A stretch of DNA of 64,000 bases. It comes from Aphrocallistes beatrix (Eukaryota; Porifera; Hexactinellida; Sceptrulophora; Aphrocallistidae). This document shows positions 20,450 to 31,879 of this stretch, in pieces. A program made the translations under genes and the position numbers. A model generated the notes under the pieces. It was given only the letters and a program-made list of their open reading frames with translations, made no database searches and had not been told where the DNA came from. Position 1 is the stretch's first letter; every line of letters starts with the position of its first letter. Location of the stretch: positions 3,038,001 through 3,102,000 of the forward strand of contig OY725504.1 of assembly GCA_963281255.1 (NCBI GenBank), written 5' to 3'.

Positions 20450-20827
20450 ATGTTAAAATTAGCCTCGCTTACTTTTTTCGTTCGTAATCTGCAACAGGCG
20501 TCTAAATTCTATCAGAAAGGACTGCAGTTAACTCATATCTCACAAGATGATAATCACATTCTGCTGCGGAATCCACGAACTGGCATCTTTCTAGGTCTCC
20601 AACAGTCAACTCAAGAGAGCCAACTCTCCACTAGCTACTCTCCTATCATCAATTTTGAAATGGAGTCTGGACTAAATGAGACGATCTACAAACTTATTGA
20701 AATGGGCGCCAATCTAGATGGACACGTGTTGTACGAAGTTCATGGAAACAGTGCCACTCTCAGGACTCCTGATGGACACATGATCGGACTCTATGAAGCT
20801 AATCCTGATATCTCAATAACTACATAA
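20450..20827 (+). CDS. VOC superfamily (glyoxalase-like) protein
   Basis: 125 residues, ATG at 20450 (MLKLASLTFF). The chain shows the two beta-alpha-beta-beta-beta modules of the vicinal-oxygen-chelate fold: FFVRNLQQASKFYQKGLQL, then ILLRNPRTGIFLGLQ, then INFEMESGLNETIYKLIEMGA, and finally ATLRTPDGHMIGLYEAN. VOC enzymes use a divalent metal for isomerisation, dioxygenation or group transfer. The usual final-strand metal Glu may be the one in GLYEAN. The first module lacks the usual His, so full metal binding is uncertain and no substrate can be named. It is a compact single-exon gene 0.8 kb downstream of the NHL gene. Confidence 0.75.
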   Translation: MLKLASLTFFVRNLQQASKFYQKGLQLTHISQDDNHILLRNPRTGIFLGLQQSTQESQLSTSYSPIINFEMESGLNETIYKLIEMGANLDGHVLYEVHGNSATLRTPDGHMIGLYEANPDISITT

Positions 20828-21291
20828 CGTTTCATCTCCTGTTCTTTAAATGTATGATAAGATAAAGTTTAGGGGCAGAATTCAACTTTTTTTAAGTTGA
20901 CCAGGATAAAAACATCGAATCCGACAAAATGTGTTTGTTCCGTGAATTCTCTATAAAGCACCTTTGAAATGTGCAAATTTAGTCGATATTATTACCTGCA
21001 AATACAATTATCTATGCCACTCGATTTACAATGGAACCTTTCGGATTTACGAAAAACATTGGAACTAATTAAAAAGATCATTTCTGGGCAGTCATACTTG
21101 GTAAAGTTATGAAGTAAGAGGTGTCAAAATATGAATATATACTTTACTGGGGGCTCAACAATACAGAAAAATAAAAGATCAAGTAGACTAAATCATAACA
21201 TAAGCAAGCAAATTCATACAGGTATGAAAGTATAGCATAAACAATATCTAGGAGGGACTAGTAACACATGTACATATAAATGGTGTAACCT
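20828..21291. other. Intergenic; contains one arm of a long-distance inverted repeat
   Basis: Bases 21001-21147 recur as a diverged reverse complement at 24939-25090, immediately after the assembly gap. No gene seen. Confidence 0.65.
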
Positions 21292-22356
21292 TCAATGATT
21301 AAATTCTGATTCAAGCATAGTATTTGCTTGTTTTGTAAGTCGAGTTATTTTGGCTGAGATTCTGCTCTCCTGGATTAGAGTTTCAATTTCTGAACAAATT
21401 TTGAGAATAGTGTTTATGATAATCTTAAAATCGTTGATTTCTTGACTCTTAACTATTGCTACGTTTGTCCTTAACTGGACCCTTGAGACAGAATTCAACT
21501 TTTTATTCAAGTTCGTCTTTAGTTGGATAATTCTTAGACATTGTTCCTGATACGAATCGAGAGAAACCGTTAATTCATTCGTATTTTCTTCCAGTTCTGT
21601 TTTTTCTTCTTCTTTGGCAAGGATGTCATTTTGTCGTTGAAGAATGAGCACGTTTAAATTTGAAATAATGTTTTTCAGAGAACTTACGTACGAGTCATCT
21701 TCATGGCATTTTTCTTCTAGTGATGTTATTGCGGATTCTAAGCTAGCTAAACTCGAACTTTTCTCACCAAATGGCAATAGACTTATCAATGAATATACCC
21801 TGCTTAGAATTCCTGTGTGGTAAGCATTTATCTTTTTTCTTTGCAGGTCTAGATCTTTTTTGGTTTCTTTAATACTTTTTTCTAGCTCTTCTTTCTCCTC
21901 TTCGTTCTTTTTAAGATCATGTTTTAACTTTTCTACAGTTGCTTCTTCTTCCTTGATGCCTTGATAAAGCTTTTCAATTTCTTGAATATTCCCATTTTTT
22001 GTTGCTTCCAAGTTGGTTAAATCTTCTTTAACTAATTGAATAATATCATCCAAATTGTCTTCAGCCTGCCTGAAAAATGACTCAACGGAACTAGCCTTTC
22101 TTTGCAAATTATTTAATCCGAAATTCAATAGAAACCTTTTTTTTCCAAATAATTTCTGTAGAAGTTTTTTCATTCCAATTAAGCCTTCTTCGAAATTGTT
22201 TATCAGATAATTTGCCAAGTCTACTTTTTCATTAAGATGTTCACATTTGGTGTAGATAATTGATCCTTCCCTAATGCTACTAGCACGTGACATGCTGAAT
22301 GGTGAATTCAATGTATTGATATTGGATATGATGGAGATACTATCTATTTCGGCCAT
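21292..22356 (-). CDS. Coiled-coil protein with a central hydrophobic segment
   Basis: 354 residues, ATG at 22356, single exon. Residues 1-60 are mixed. Two long coiled coils (about 75-185 and 205-350; E/K/L/Q/N-rich heptads) flank a short hydrophobic stretch near 185-200 (GILSRVYSLISLLPFG). No catalytic motif is visible. Two long helical arms around a short hydrophobic hairpin recall alpha-helical membrane-inserting proteins, but generic scaffold or motor-associated coils look the same, so I assign no function. It is convergent to the VOC gene. Confidence 0.65.
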   Translation of the reverse strand: MAEIDSISIISNINTLNSPFSMSRASSIREGSIIYTKCEHLNEKVDLANYLINNFEEGLIGMKKLLQKLFGKKRFLLNFGLNNLQRKASSVESFFRQAEDNLDDIIQLVKEDLTNLEATKNGNIQEIEKLYQGIKEEEATVEKLKHDLKKNEEEKEELEKSIKETKKDLDLQRKKINAYHTGILSRVYSLISLLPFGEKSSSLASLESAITSLEEKCHEDDSYVSSLKNIISNLNVLILQRQNDILAKEEEKTELEENTNELTVSLDSYQEQCLRIIQLKTNLNKKLNSVSRVQLRTNVAIVKSQEINDFKIIINTILKICSEIETLIQESRISAKITRLTKQANTMLESEFNH

Positions 22357-23212
22357 AGTTGGGTTGAAACCTATAGTATGGATCTAGTAATTAAGTTTGC
22401 TAACAAGAGTTATTTTTTGTCGCCTAATTCACCAATATCTAAATATCTAGCCATAATTTCTAGACAGTCATTCCTAAATATAAAATAATTTACTTAAAAA
22501 ACTTCAAAATATATTACTCATGTGTTCAGCTACCACAGATTTTTAAGGGCAACATGCCCAGTATTCCCCCCTCATGATTGATCTGTTTATAGTATCGAGT
22601 GCGCTCACTTTCTTAAAGAATATCCCATCGATCTCTCAGAATTTAGAAGTTTTGACAATGACTATACTTAACCAACAATAATTAATACTTATGCAAACAC
22701 ATCACGTGAATGACTAGGTATAGCCGAAGTAATATTTTGTCCAATTGATTTCATAGCCTAAGCTACAAGAAAATACAGACAAAACCCCCGATTATTTTGT
22801 AATGGAGTTTCTACTAATAAAACAATGTGTTAGTGACAAAAAAACAGAGGATAAAAAAATATTAAAAAATTCGACTGTATTCAATATTTTTATATTATTT
22901 GAACTAACAAACCTCTTTCCACAGGAATAGCAATAGTTTATTCTGTCTCAGCTAGCTCAGTTGGTGTGAGATTTATTCGTAACTTTGTGTTGATGTTCCA
23001 TTTTGTGTCTTGTAGTATTTATATTCACTCTGATACATTACTCAATATTAGATTAGCTTAGAGATTATTTTCTATAATCTCTACTAATTGCATAAAATCA
23101 GCATATGTTGTCGTTGGCACATCTGGTTTACGTCGGATCTAGCTTTTTTAATTCATCATTTCAATCTAATAATTAGCATACTTCTATATGGCGCATATTG
23201 AAATATGCTAAC
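22357..23212. other. Intergenic, no gene seen
   Basis: AT-rich. About 22947 has a tRNA box-A-like TAGCTCAGTTGGTGTG but no box B or cloverleaf. Confidence 0.4.
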
Positions 23213-23760
23213 TTTATAAATTATATGATGAAGTGATCTATCTCGTAATGCAAAATATGCTAATCAAATCTATCTACCTAGATTAACGTCTGCAATCTCG
23301 GATCATTTTTGACACTCCGAAAGAAAGTGATATTATTATTAGTGCAGTTTTTAGGTTTTACTGAAGCCTGAATATATGCTAGAGGGGTTGTGTCTAGATT
23401 TACAAAAGTAATATAATACGATTATAAAACCAAGTAGCCATCAGTGGGGCTTATATATATATATACAAACATTAAGAGTTTAATTGTAAGGATGATGAAG
23501 TGATCTATCTCGTAATAAAGCCGACCACCGGTGGCTACTTGGCTTTATAATCGTATTATAATTACTTTTGTAAATCTAGACACAACCCCTCTAGCATATA
23601 TTCAGGCTTCAGTAGTACCTAAAAACTGCACTAAAAATAATATCAGTTTCTTTCGGAGTGTCAAAAATGATCCGAGATTGCAGACGTTAATCTAGGTAGA
23701 TAGATTTGATTAGTATATTTTGCATTACGAGATAGATCACTTCATCATATAATTTATAAA
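23213..23760. mobile_element. 548-bp foldback (long inverted repeat) element
   Basis: Left arm 23213-23440 starts TTTATAAATTATATGATG and right arm 23531-23760 is its reverse complement, ending CATCATATAATTTATAAA. The arms are ~228 bp and nearly identical, separated by a ~90-bp loop. The loop holds one more copy of the terminal GATGAAGTGATCTATCTCG motif. Single-arm relatives lie at 226-395 and 26062-26260. No coding capacity. Confidence 0.9.
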
Positions 23761-24036
23761 CAGCGGTGTTTTGCCAAAAATAGAAGTGGGGGGGGGCGCT
23801 TCCTTCCCGTAAAAATGTTTTTTCGTGAAACTTTAATCCCCTGATGGTATAGAAATGGTGATAATAAGAAAGAGAAAAAGAATATGGTTAGTTTAAAATG
23901 GCAACAATTGATTTGAATTTGTTATGCTACGTAATACATTCTAAGGCTAAAATTAAAATGGTAGTCAGCATGAGGTAAGGAGCGCCCCCCCAAGCGAAAA
24001 AAGTGGGGGGGCAGCGCCCCCCCCCAAACACCATTG
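23761..24036. other. Spacer between foldback and minisatellite
   Basis: Holds two G/C-runs (GTGGGGGGGGGCGCTTCC near 23788, GCAGCGCCCCCCCCC near 24011), possibly hAT-like ends. No gene. Confidence 0.4.
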
Positions 24037-24420
24037 GTTATAACTCCAGTTATAACACCAGTTATAACTCCAGTTATAACACCTGTTATAACACCAGATA
24101 TAACTCCAGTTATAACACCAGTTATAACTCCAGTTATAACTCCAGTTATAACACCAGTTATAACACCAGATATAACTCCAGTTATAACACCAGTTATAAC
24201 TCCAGTTATAACACCAGTTATAACTCCAGTTATAACACCAGTTATAACTCCAGTTATAACTCCAGTTATAACACCAGTTATAACACCAGTTATAACTCCA
24301 GTTATAGCACCAGTTCTAACTCCAGTTCTAACTCCAGGTATAACTCCAGTTATAACTCCAGTTATAACTCCAGTTATAGCACCAGTTATAACTCCAGTTA
24401 TAACTCTTGTTATAACACCA
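24037..24420. repeat. 12-bp minisatellite with palindromic core GTTATAAC
   Basis: About 32 tandem 12-bp units alternate GTTATAACTCCA and GTTATAACACCA, with a few point variants (GTTATAGC, GTTCTAAC, GATATAAC). Since 12 is a multiple of three, frames stay open on both strands; these are not genes. Confidence 0.95.
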
Positions 24421-24738
24421 TTATCAAAGCCGTAACGAGAAATGATCGCCCTCTGGTTAAGGAGCAAAAACTGCGCCCTTACGATGTATTTACTCTTTGG
24501 GGCATTGGAATGAGATTACAATATTTGCATTCCTTAATTAACTGTATGCACGTACTCATATGCTATGAATCCTATGCTATGATTTTTCATCAATATATTA
24601 CTAAGTTGTTGATATCCTGAATTGTATATGTAATCTGAAGTACTCATAATATATATTGTGAAAGAAGTTTGTTGAAGTAGTCTCTTCCGATTTGAGGACG
24701 GTTTTTAGACTTTTCTTTTATATTTCTTCTATTTTCAG

Positions 24739-24938
24739 NNNNNNNNNNNNNNNNNNNNNNNNNNNNNNNNNNNNNNNNNNNNNNNNNNNNNNNNNNNNNN
24801 NNNNNNNNNNNNNNNNNNNNNNNNNNNNNNNNNNNNNNNNNNNNNNNNNNNNNNNNNNNNNNNNNNNNNNNNNNNNNNNNNNNNNNNNNNNNNNNNNNNN
24901 NNNNNNNNNNNNNNNNNNNNNNNNNNNNNNNNNNNNNN
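24739..24938. other. Assembly gap (200 N)
   Basis: Exactly 200 unknown bases, probably a fixed-size scaffold gap. Its right edge coincides with the start of the inverted repeat arm at 24939. Confidence 0.99.
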
Positions 24939-25090
24939 GTAAAGTATACATTCATATTTTGACACCTCTTACTCTATAACTAAGTTTACAAAGTATGACT
25001 GCCCAGAAATGAATTTTTTAATTAGTTCCAAGGTTTTTCGTAAATCCAAAGTTCCATTGTAAATCGAGCGAAATAGATAATTGTATTTAT
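24939..25090. repeat. Inverted partner of 21001-21147
   Basis: GTAAAGTATACATTCATATTTTGACACC and following bases are the reverse complement, with scattered mismatches, of the segment ending at 21147. Confidence 0.75.
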
Positions 25091-26061
25091 TGTATTGTCT
25101 TCAAAAGCTTGAATAGATTTCTAATACTTCGCTGTACAATTCCTAATTAGGAACTAGTGTTATAAATCCGACATAGAATATTGAATAAACGATGAACAGT
25201 TAGGAATGGTGGAAACTTCGTCAAAACATCTAATGGTCGACACCATTTTGTGTTTAAATAGATATGAATAAAAATTCGTTGATCTCTGGTGTTTCAAACT
25301 GCAGTTCACCGTCCTAATCTATGCACACAAACGCTTCCTTATGAGGCAGGATTCTTCGTAAATCTTAACCTAAAATGCATGAAATCGTAATATTGACTGA
25401 AAAATATATAAAACATATAATAAAAATGTCGGTCGACAGACCGATAGTACAGCTGCAGTAAGTGACTCGAAGGAACGTGAAATATGAATATCGGAATACA
25501 TCGGGAAATACTCATTTTAGAGCATTCTAAGTGTCTGTGAAATCTACACACTGAAATACCCTATATTAGCCTTTGAGTGCCCGTTTTTTTAGCTTAAAAT
25601 AAGTTTTTTAAGTGTGAAAATGTGTATATATCAATGTTAATAACCTAAAATATTCACATTATTACTTTCAAAGTCGAAAATCGGATTCTATTTATTGAAA
25701 GACCCATACTGGTCTTTGAGATCTCACTTATATCTTTAAACAAACTTTGCAGTGGAGGTGATGAGATTTTGCGAAAAAATGTTGACAGTGCACACCTATA
25801 CCATAAAGGGATCCTACATAAATTTGGTAAAATCGGACTGTTAGATTTCGCAGGAGCGCGCGTACGGACTTACATACCATACTCTGAACAACTAAAGCGA
25901 GACAGCGTGTTTTTTAAGATGAGCGTTTGGAATCCTGGGATCCCGATGCATTTTCTCCAGAATTGTAATCCCATGATCAGATTAAATCCTGAGAATTCGG
26001 AAAAGACCCCCCAAAACCCAGAAAACCTCATGCTTATTTATTACACAACTTAATAAATTAA
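25091..26061. repeat. Intergenic with a dispersed repeat copy
   Basis: Bases about 25590-25900 carry a repeat with TTAAAATAAGTTTTTTAAG, AATCGGATTCTA and GATGAGATTTTGCGAAAAA, then ACTGTTAGATTTCGCAG. Relatives lie at about 31340-31460, 34080-34440 (inverted), 49840-49985 and 55080-55275. The open frame at 25769-26053 lies inside this repeat and is not supported as a gene. Confidence 0.6.
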
Positions 26062-26400
26062 ATAATGAAGTGATCTATCACTTAATCCAAAATATACTTA
26101 ACAAATCTATCTACCTAGATTAACGTCTGCATCTCTTGAACCATTTTTTACAATTCGATTGAAAATGAAATTATTATTAGTGCAGTTTTACTTTTTAGCT
26201 ACTACTGAATCTTAAATATATGCTAGGGGGTTGTGTCTGGATTTACAAAAGCCATGAGCTTGGTAGCAAACTAAGCTATCAAATTTAATTAAGTGCTGGT
26301 CTATTTATATCGAATATTTAGAATTTGATGGCTATTAGTCACCAGAAAAAATAAAATGGTGGTTAAGATTGCCACCACAATAATTTGATTTTGTCGATAC
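26062..26400. repeat. Single arm of the foldback family, then a second small repeat
   Basis: 26062-26250 resembles the left arm at 23221-23410. 26255-26400 resembles 37790-37930 (TCTATTTATAT, TTAGAATTTGATGGCTATTAG, AAAATGGTGGTTAAGAT), a small inverted-repeat element. Confidence 0.65.
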
Positions 26401-26750
26401 TGGTGTGGGCATTAAAATATATTTTGTTTTCCCAATAAAAAATATCTTTAAATGTTATGTTATTATACGTTTTACACATGTTTCAGTCGAATTGGAGTAG
26501 AACTCGGATAAGATGTATCCCTCCGGGAAGCGGAAAAAAGTACATACTAACAGAGTTGATATTACTTAGGAATCTATACGTATATTAAATTAATTTTGGT
26601 TCAGAGAAATAAGTACGTACTAAGCCGAAGTACGTCTTCTATTAGTTATCCCGAGTACGTTCTAACTGAGATATACTGCAACATAGGTTTGTAGTAGAAT
26701 ATATACTCCATTGCAGTAAAGATAAAGTAGGTAGGCAATACTATACTAAA

Positions 26751-27953
26751 TCAAAATATTTTAAGACTATTTTTTGACACTACAATAAGTTTGCCACTTT
26801 TCGTCGTTGTGAGTCCAAATGGAGAGCTAAGCTGACCTTCCCCTAATGTGCATAGTAGTTTTCCTTCTTCATTGTAAACTTGGACTAAATTCTTATCATA
26901 ATTGGAGACAAGAATGTTATTCACTCGATCGAGACAAAAGAAGTAAGCCATAGTTATTGGTTGAGGTTCGACTGAAATGATCGATTTGAGATATTTTCCT
27001 TGCAAAGTCAATAGATGGATACGATAAGGAGAAATATGAGACAGAATTAGCATGTTGTCATCAGTAAATAGAACAGCTTGTGGAGATAGTATTGTTTTAT
27101 GCTGAACAAATCGTTTGAAATTAAGAATATCATCAAGAACGGATATTCTATTATTATCATCTTCTGCTACATAGATGTCACCATCTGGTCCTATAGCTAG
27201 TGACATAGGATCATTAAATTCACCTTTCCCTGAACCTTGTTTCCCTACCTTCCTCATTAAATGATGAGTATTTAGATTAAATTGAAAAATCGCACACTGA
27301 TTCCAGTCTGTTACATAAATACTATCTTTGTGTAGCAATATACCCCATGGCCTAGCTAATTCATTATTTCCAAACTCATTGGTGAACTTTCCAGTTATAG
27401 ATAGAATTCTAACACGTGAATTCAACATATCACAGACATAAATTAATTGAGTTTCTTCATCGAATTCAATGCCTCTTGGTTCATTGAACTCATCCTTTTC
27501 TTTAATTTGCTTCCCTACTGTTAGAATAGGGGCAACCATTTCTGAGTAATTCAGTAACTTATAATCTACTTTGACTAACTCACCCAATGTACTGAGTTTG
27601 TTTTCCAATTCTTTACTCTGCCATTCAAATTTTATGGAGTAGTTAGCAGCCGAGGTATGCAAGTTTCGTATTTTCTCTTCAATTTTGTTTAAAAACTCCT
27701 GTTGCATCTTCTTCAAGTCAATCTCTTTGATTGTCTCAATGTTCCCTTTAGTAGATTTCAGATTTTGTTTTGCCTTATCTCTGTTAAAAAGGAGAGTGTC
27801 GTATTCTTCACGGAATTCAGATAATTGTGTGAGGAGTGTTCGTTTACGTTCTCTCACAACATTAACAATTCGCTCATATCTGTTTTCGATGTCAACAGCT
27901 ATTGCATCAAATGGATGAGGTGGTGGTACATTCTCATAGATTAGAGTGGCCAT
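26751..27953 (-). CDS. TRIM-like NHL protein, paralogue 1 (coiled coil + six-bladed NHL)
   Basis: 400 residues, ATG at 27953. The head (ENVPPPHPFDAIAVDIENR) leads into a coiled coil of about residues 15-110 with VRERKRTLLTQLSEFREEY. A six-blade NHL propeller follows from about 150: EPRGIEFDEETQLIYVCD, RPWGILLHKDSIYVTD, NDPMSLAIGPDGDIYVAED and three less regular blades, ending LIVVSKNSLKIF. The layout equals the C-terminal part of TRIM/LIN-41-like proteins, but no RING or B-box is present, so it is not expected to be a ubiquitin ligase by itself. Two paralogues on the same strand lie at 58693 and 60463. The coil probably dimerises and the propeller binds RNA or protein; both are inferred. Confidence 0.88.
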   Translation of the reverse strand: MATLIYENVPPPHPFDAIAVDIENRYERIVNVVRERKRTLLTQLSEFREEYDTLLFNRDKAKQNLKSTKGNIETIKEIDLKKMQQEFLNKIEEKIRNLHTSAANYSIKFEWQSKELENKLSTLGELVKVDYKLLNYSEMVAPILTVGKQIKEKDEFNEPRGIEFDEETQLIYVCDMLNSRVRILSITGKFTNEFGNNELARPWGILLHKDSIYVTDWNQCAIFQFNLNTHHLMRKVGKQGSGKGEFNDPMSLAIGPDGDIYVAEDDNNRISVLDDILNFKRFVQHKTILSPQAVLFTDDNMLILSHISPYRIHLLTLQGKYLKSIISVEPQPITMAYFFCLDRVNNILVSNYDKNLVQVYNEEGKLLCTLGEGQLSSPFGLTTTKSGKLIVVSKNSLKIF

Positions 27954-28750
27954 TTGTAGAAATTAGAGAATAAAATCCAAACGTTTCATTTATACATGAA
28001 TGGTATTTGCATATACATAAAAGAAAATATATGTGCGTAACTGAAACCCTAGTACAGAATAGATAATACTGTAATATTAGTGTAATTACTTTTAGGCATA
28101 GTTTGATACTCAAATTGGAATCCCAATTAAAGAAGTATACCTTTAAGTTAATTTCCATAGGCGGGATTGAAGGGGAAAATTTCGAAGAAGCAAACATTAA
28201 ATACGCATATTTTCACAGAACTTTGTCTTATATCATCTCACACTTATGGTTCTCCCGAAAAATCCGTTATGAAGAAATACGCTAGCCGGTTATTTCAGAA
28301 GCTGGCCACTTACATACAAGTATAGTCAGCAAACTAAAAAGCGATCCCAAAGGATTTGGCACTGGTCAAAAACTGTTAAGTAAGAATGGATGGACGGGCT
28401 TTGTACACTGTCTATGCCACAATGTCATCTATGATAGAGCTGAACTTTTTAACAAAATGATAAATATAATTTTTTCCTTATTTACTTTATAAAGGGAAAT
28501 TTGACTAGAATGTAAGGGCAGGAAACGTAATAAAAATGTTGGACCAGGGATAGATTATAAGTACGTACATTGAGTTAATGCAAAACCTTATTTCAAGGTA
28601 GAGCTTGGGAATGTATTAACATTATATCAAGCTAAACAAATCCGTTCTCTAAAGTATGATAATTCTTTACTTTGTTTCCCAATATTTAGGATAATTTTTT
28701 GCTTTTCTGACCTGTTTTAAACACACATTTAAGCATTATTTTTTATATGG
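27954..28750. other. Intergenic, no gene seen
   Basis: AT-rich spacer upstream of NHL paralogue 1 and downstream of the Rab-like gene. No element recognised. Confidence 0.4.
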
Positions 28751-28876
28751 GAATTAGGAAAATTCAAGATCATGCCCATTTCAACAAAATATTGCCCCCA
28801 GAAACGCCCGACAAATATCAAACAATACAATTTTCCTCATATCAGAATATCAGCACTTAAAAGAAGAGTATATACA

Positions 28877-30158
28877 TTATATGAGAATACACTTGTGTCG
28901 ATGTGGAATCATTACAGCTCTTTGCTGTTTAGATTTTTTAAATTTCAGATTCCCATCACCAGCAAGTTTATCCTTCAATAGCATACTGACAAGTGTAACG
29001 AATATATATTCCACTTGAAGATGATCAGAAACGTTGACTTCATAGTACGGTACATTAACTTCATCTGCCCATGCTTTGGCTCTGTCATAACTTACTTCTC
29101 TCTCTCATTCTTCAAATCGTTATTAATGCCTAAGAGAATGATCTTAATATTCTCTTGAGCATATTTCTTCGCATTTTCGAAATAAACTGGTAGACAATCT
29201 ATTAATAAAAATAATGTTAAAACAAACTATCTTTATCAAATACAGTGCCCGGACAAAAGTATTCGACCACCACAGAAACCTCCATACAAATAGTATTAAA
29301 GTGGATCTGTACATAAAGGAATATGTACTCAAACTGTTAGAAATACTCTATTTTTGATTTCTAATTCCTAATCTACACATTCTAATTACTCATAATTGAG
29401 ATCCTCAACTCAATTAGTAACTCCCAAAATTATAAATATCTACCTTTGATACTTGATGCTACTTGTCCCGAGTCACAGCCATTATATATGATGGCGATTA
29501 GTGACACAAAGTGGCAGAGGTTGATAATTTTCTACATGAGAATTAGTATTTGTATTGAAAGTTTCAAAAATTAGTAATTCGGATGTGTAGTTTACGAATC
29601 TGAAATCAAAAATAGAATACCTCTTCTGTTTGATTACATATTCCATTATGAATAGATCCACTTTAATACTATTTGTATGGAGGTTTTCGTGGTGGTCGAA
29701 TACTTTTGTCCGGGTAGTGTATATTTGAAAGAGACCGATAGTACAGCTCCAATATGAACCAACAAGGGTGTAAAATTACGCTTATAAAATGAGATAAAGT
29801 AATTAATTAGCACGATTTTCATGTTAATAATATATTTACTATCAACATACCAAAGCTTTCAGCATCACATATATTATAGACTGCAATCAATCCCATCGAC
29901 ATTGTATAACTAAATATAGTTATAGAGTGTAATCCTCGGTCAGCTCCAGTATCGAAAATTCGAATTCTTAAAAAAATTTCCATCCAAATGAATACTTTTC
30001 CCACGAAAATCAAACCCAATTGTTGGAATATAATCAGTTTTAGAGGAAACAAAGAGATCAGGAGAGATATATTGATCCACTAGACTTGATTTTCCAGTTT
30101 TAGGGGCTCCAACTACTGAAATTATGAAAGTATAGTCATAATCTTCAAAACGATCCAT
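28877..30158 (-). pseudogene. Rab/Ras-like small GTPase with CaaX tail, two exons, two frameshifts
   Basis: Exon 1 (30158-29851) begins MDRFEDYDYTFIISVVGAP and has a P-loop GAPKTGKS, switch I YIPTIGFDF and a G3-like DTGAD. The donor GTATGT follows AESFG. The intron (29850-29199) holds a Tc1-like MITE. Exon 2 (29198-28877) follows an acceptor TTATTAATAG and encodes a G4-like INND, SYDRAKAWADE, an EVNVSD G5-like segment and a terminal CILI, a CaaX prenylation box. The exon phases fit. There are two one-base disruptions: an extra T in a T7 run in exon 1, and a missing base before VSYDR in exon 2. Either this is a recent pseudogene or the assembly has indels. The DTGAD and INND deviations from DTAGQ and NKxD are seen in the sequence. 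Confidence 0.7.
29243..29719. mobile_element. 477-bp Tc1-like MITE within the Rab-like intron
   Basis: Ends CAGTGCCCGGACAAAAGT and ACTTTTGTCCGGGTAGTG are inverted repeats flanked by TA (29241-29242, 29720-29721). The inverted similarity continues about 60 bp inward (TCGACCACCA...; TATTAAAGTGGATC). Confidence 0.9.
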
Positions 30159-31660
30159 TGGCTAATAGCTGAACTTCTAATGACACAAAAACGCAAGTAA
30201 AAGAACAATTTAAAAATCCCACTTGTAGCTTTAGGGTCAGAGAAGTCTCCCGGATTTGTAGTACAATGACTTTATTTTCTATGATGAAACCCGGAAAAAT
30301 AATTGATGGCGTACAGTACTAAAGGAGCGTTGTTATCTGTCGTAATTCTTCTCCTATAATAAGTTAAATAGAGAAAATTTCAGAAAGTATATGGTAATAT
30401 GTAATATTTTAGTATATTAAACTATACTTGATACGTATTTGAAATTCATGTCTCCCATATTGAAATCATATTAAAGCTGTATTTCAGTGACATTATATAT
30501 GTAACTAGGTAAATTTGGAATTATGCAAAATTATGGCTTAGTCACGATAGTATTATGTACAGTGGCGGCTCCAGAGATTTTAATGTAGCGGGGAAACTTA
30601 AATTCGACCATTCTAGAGTTAGAAGACCAGCGTTAATGCAGGGCATAGCCAGAATTTTGGATTAGGGGGCTGAGCGAGCAAATGAGGGGTCTGGGGACTT
30701 GCCCTGGGAGTTGCCCCTCATAAAACTTTTAAATCTTAGACGCTGAATTATCGATTTATAGCATTCTAACCATCTATGAGGTAATAAATTCGATTTAATT
30801 TATCTTATTATTATTATTATTCATTTTGATGCATTAAAAAAGGACGATAATATTATACCATGAAATGCCATTATTTAGTATATGAGAGCATGAAAATCTA
30901 GAGAATTAAAAACGTCTTATAGGTTGATTATAACTATTTTGAAAAACCCTGCTCGAAATAATGTCTCTACGTATACAGATTACCTTTAAGCTATTAAGAG
31001 AGTTACACTAAAGTATCTAATTACAATACATACAACTAGTACTTATGATAAAAAATATGTTAATTAATGTTAATATACTTGTACTAGTATATATAAATGT
31101 ATGTATGTTTTTGATTGAGGAATTGTCTGTCTTAGGAAACTGATACATACAAACTTTGACTCGTAGTGTTATATAAACAATTGTTGTAAGTAATGAGACT
31201 AATATTTCGATCTCAGATTCTAGTTAATACAGCTCTAGGCCTGTCACGAAAAATTGGTTCGGGGAGACACTTACATGGCTTAAACCGGAAATGACGCAAC
31301 ACATTCCTGTGGCAAGCGTGGGATATACTTTAAAATCCAGAAGTGATGAGATTTTGCGAAAAATGTTGATTGTGTACATCTACACCATAATGATATCCTA
31401 CTACATGTGAAATTTGGTAAAATTCGGACTGTTAGATTTCGCAGTAGCGCGCGATCAGATATAAATTCATACATACATATGAATGGACGAGATACTCTGT
31501 CCATGCCATAAGGGCATTGCCCTATAGGAGCTGCACTAAAAATTGACAGCCGAAACTGGTCTCTCGGACCATTTTGGGCGTGACAAGCCAGCTGACCAAT
31601 CAAATTCGTTTACTTTATAATGCAAATACATTGGAACGCGCTTCGCTTGTTTGCGCTGAC
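30159..31660. other. Intergenic with repeat fragments
   Basis: CAGTGGCGGCTCCAGAG at 30561 resembles a hAT end, but no partner was found. 31340-31460 is a copy of the GATGAGATTTTGCG repeat. No gene supported. Confidence 0.45.
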
Positions 31661-31779
31661 TAATTGCACATGTAATTACACATGTAATTGCACATGTAAT
31701 TACACATGTAATTACACGTGTAATTACACATGTAATTACACATGTAATTACACATGTAATTACACATGTAATTACACGT
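31661..31779. repeat. 12-bp minisatellite of alternating palindromes (TAATTA/ACATGT)
   Basis: About ten units of CACATGTAATTA. Each unit joins two self-complementary hexamers, so the whole array can fold on itself. Confidence 0.95.
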
Positions 31780-31879
31780 TTTCCACTTACCCACTACTCC
31801 GTAAATGCAGGTCGTTTTCATTTCCTATTTCTTTCAATACTCGACTGTAAGAAAAATGCTGGTTAGCTTTCATTTTTTC

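Noticed and set aside
22940-22985. Possible tRNA gene (box-A-like TAGCTCAGTTGG)
   Set aside because: No box B, acceptor stem or cloverleaf could be formed.
24003-24620. Long open frames on both strands (repeating SYNT/SSYN, VITP and GVIT peptides)
   Set aside because: They are translations of the 12-bp minisatellite; period 12 keeps every frame open.
24644-24979. Open frames spanning the N run
   Set aside because: They consist mainly of unknown bases.
25769-26053. 94-codon plus-strand frame
   Set aside because: Lies in a dispersed repeat found in several copies with the frame not conserved.
28772-28981. Plus-strand 69-codon frame
   Set aside because: Antisense shadow of the Rab-like exon 2 with its CaaX end.
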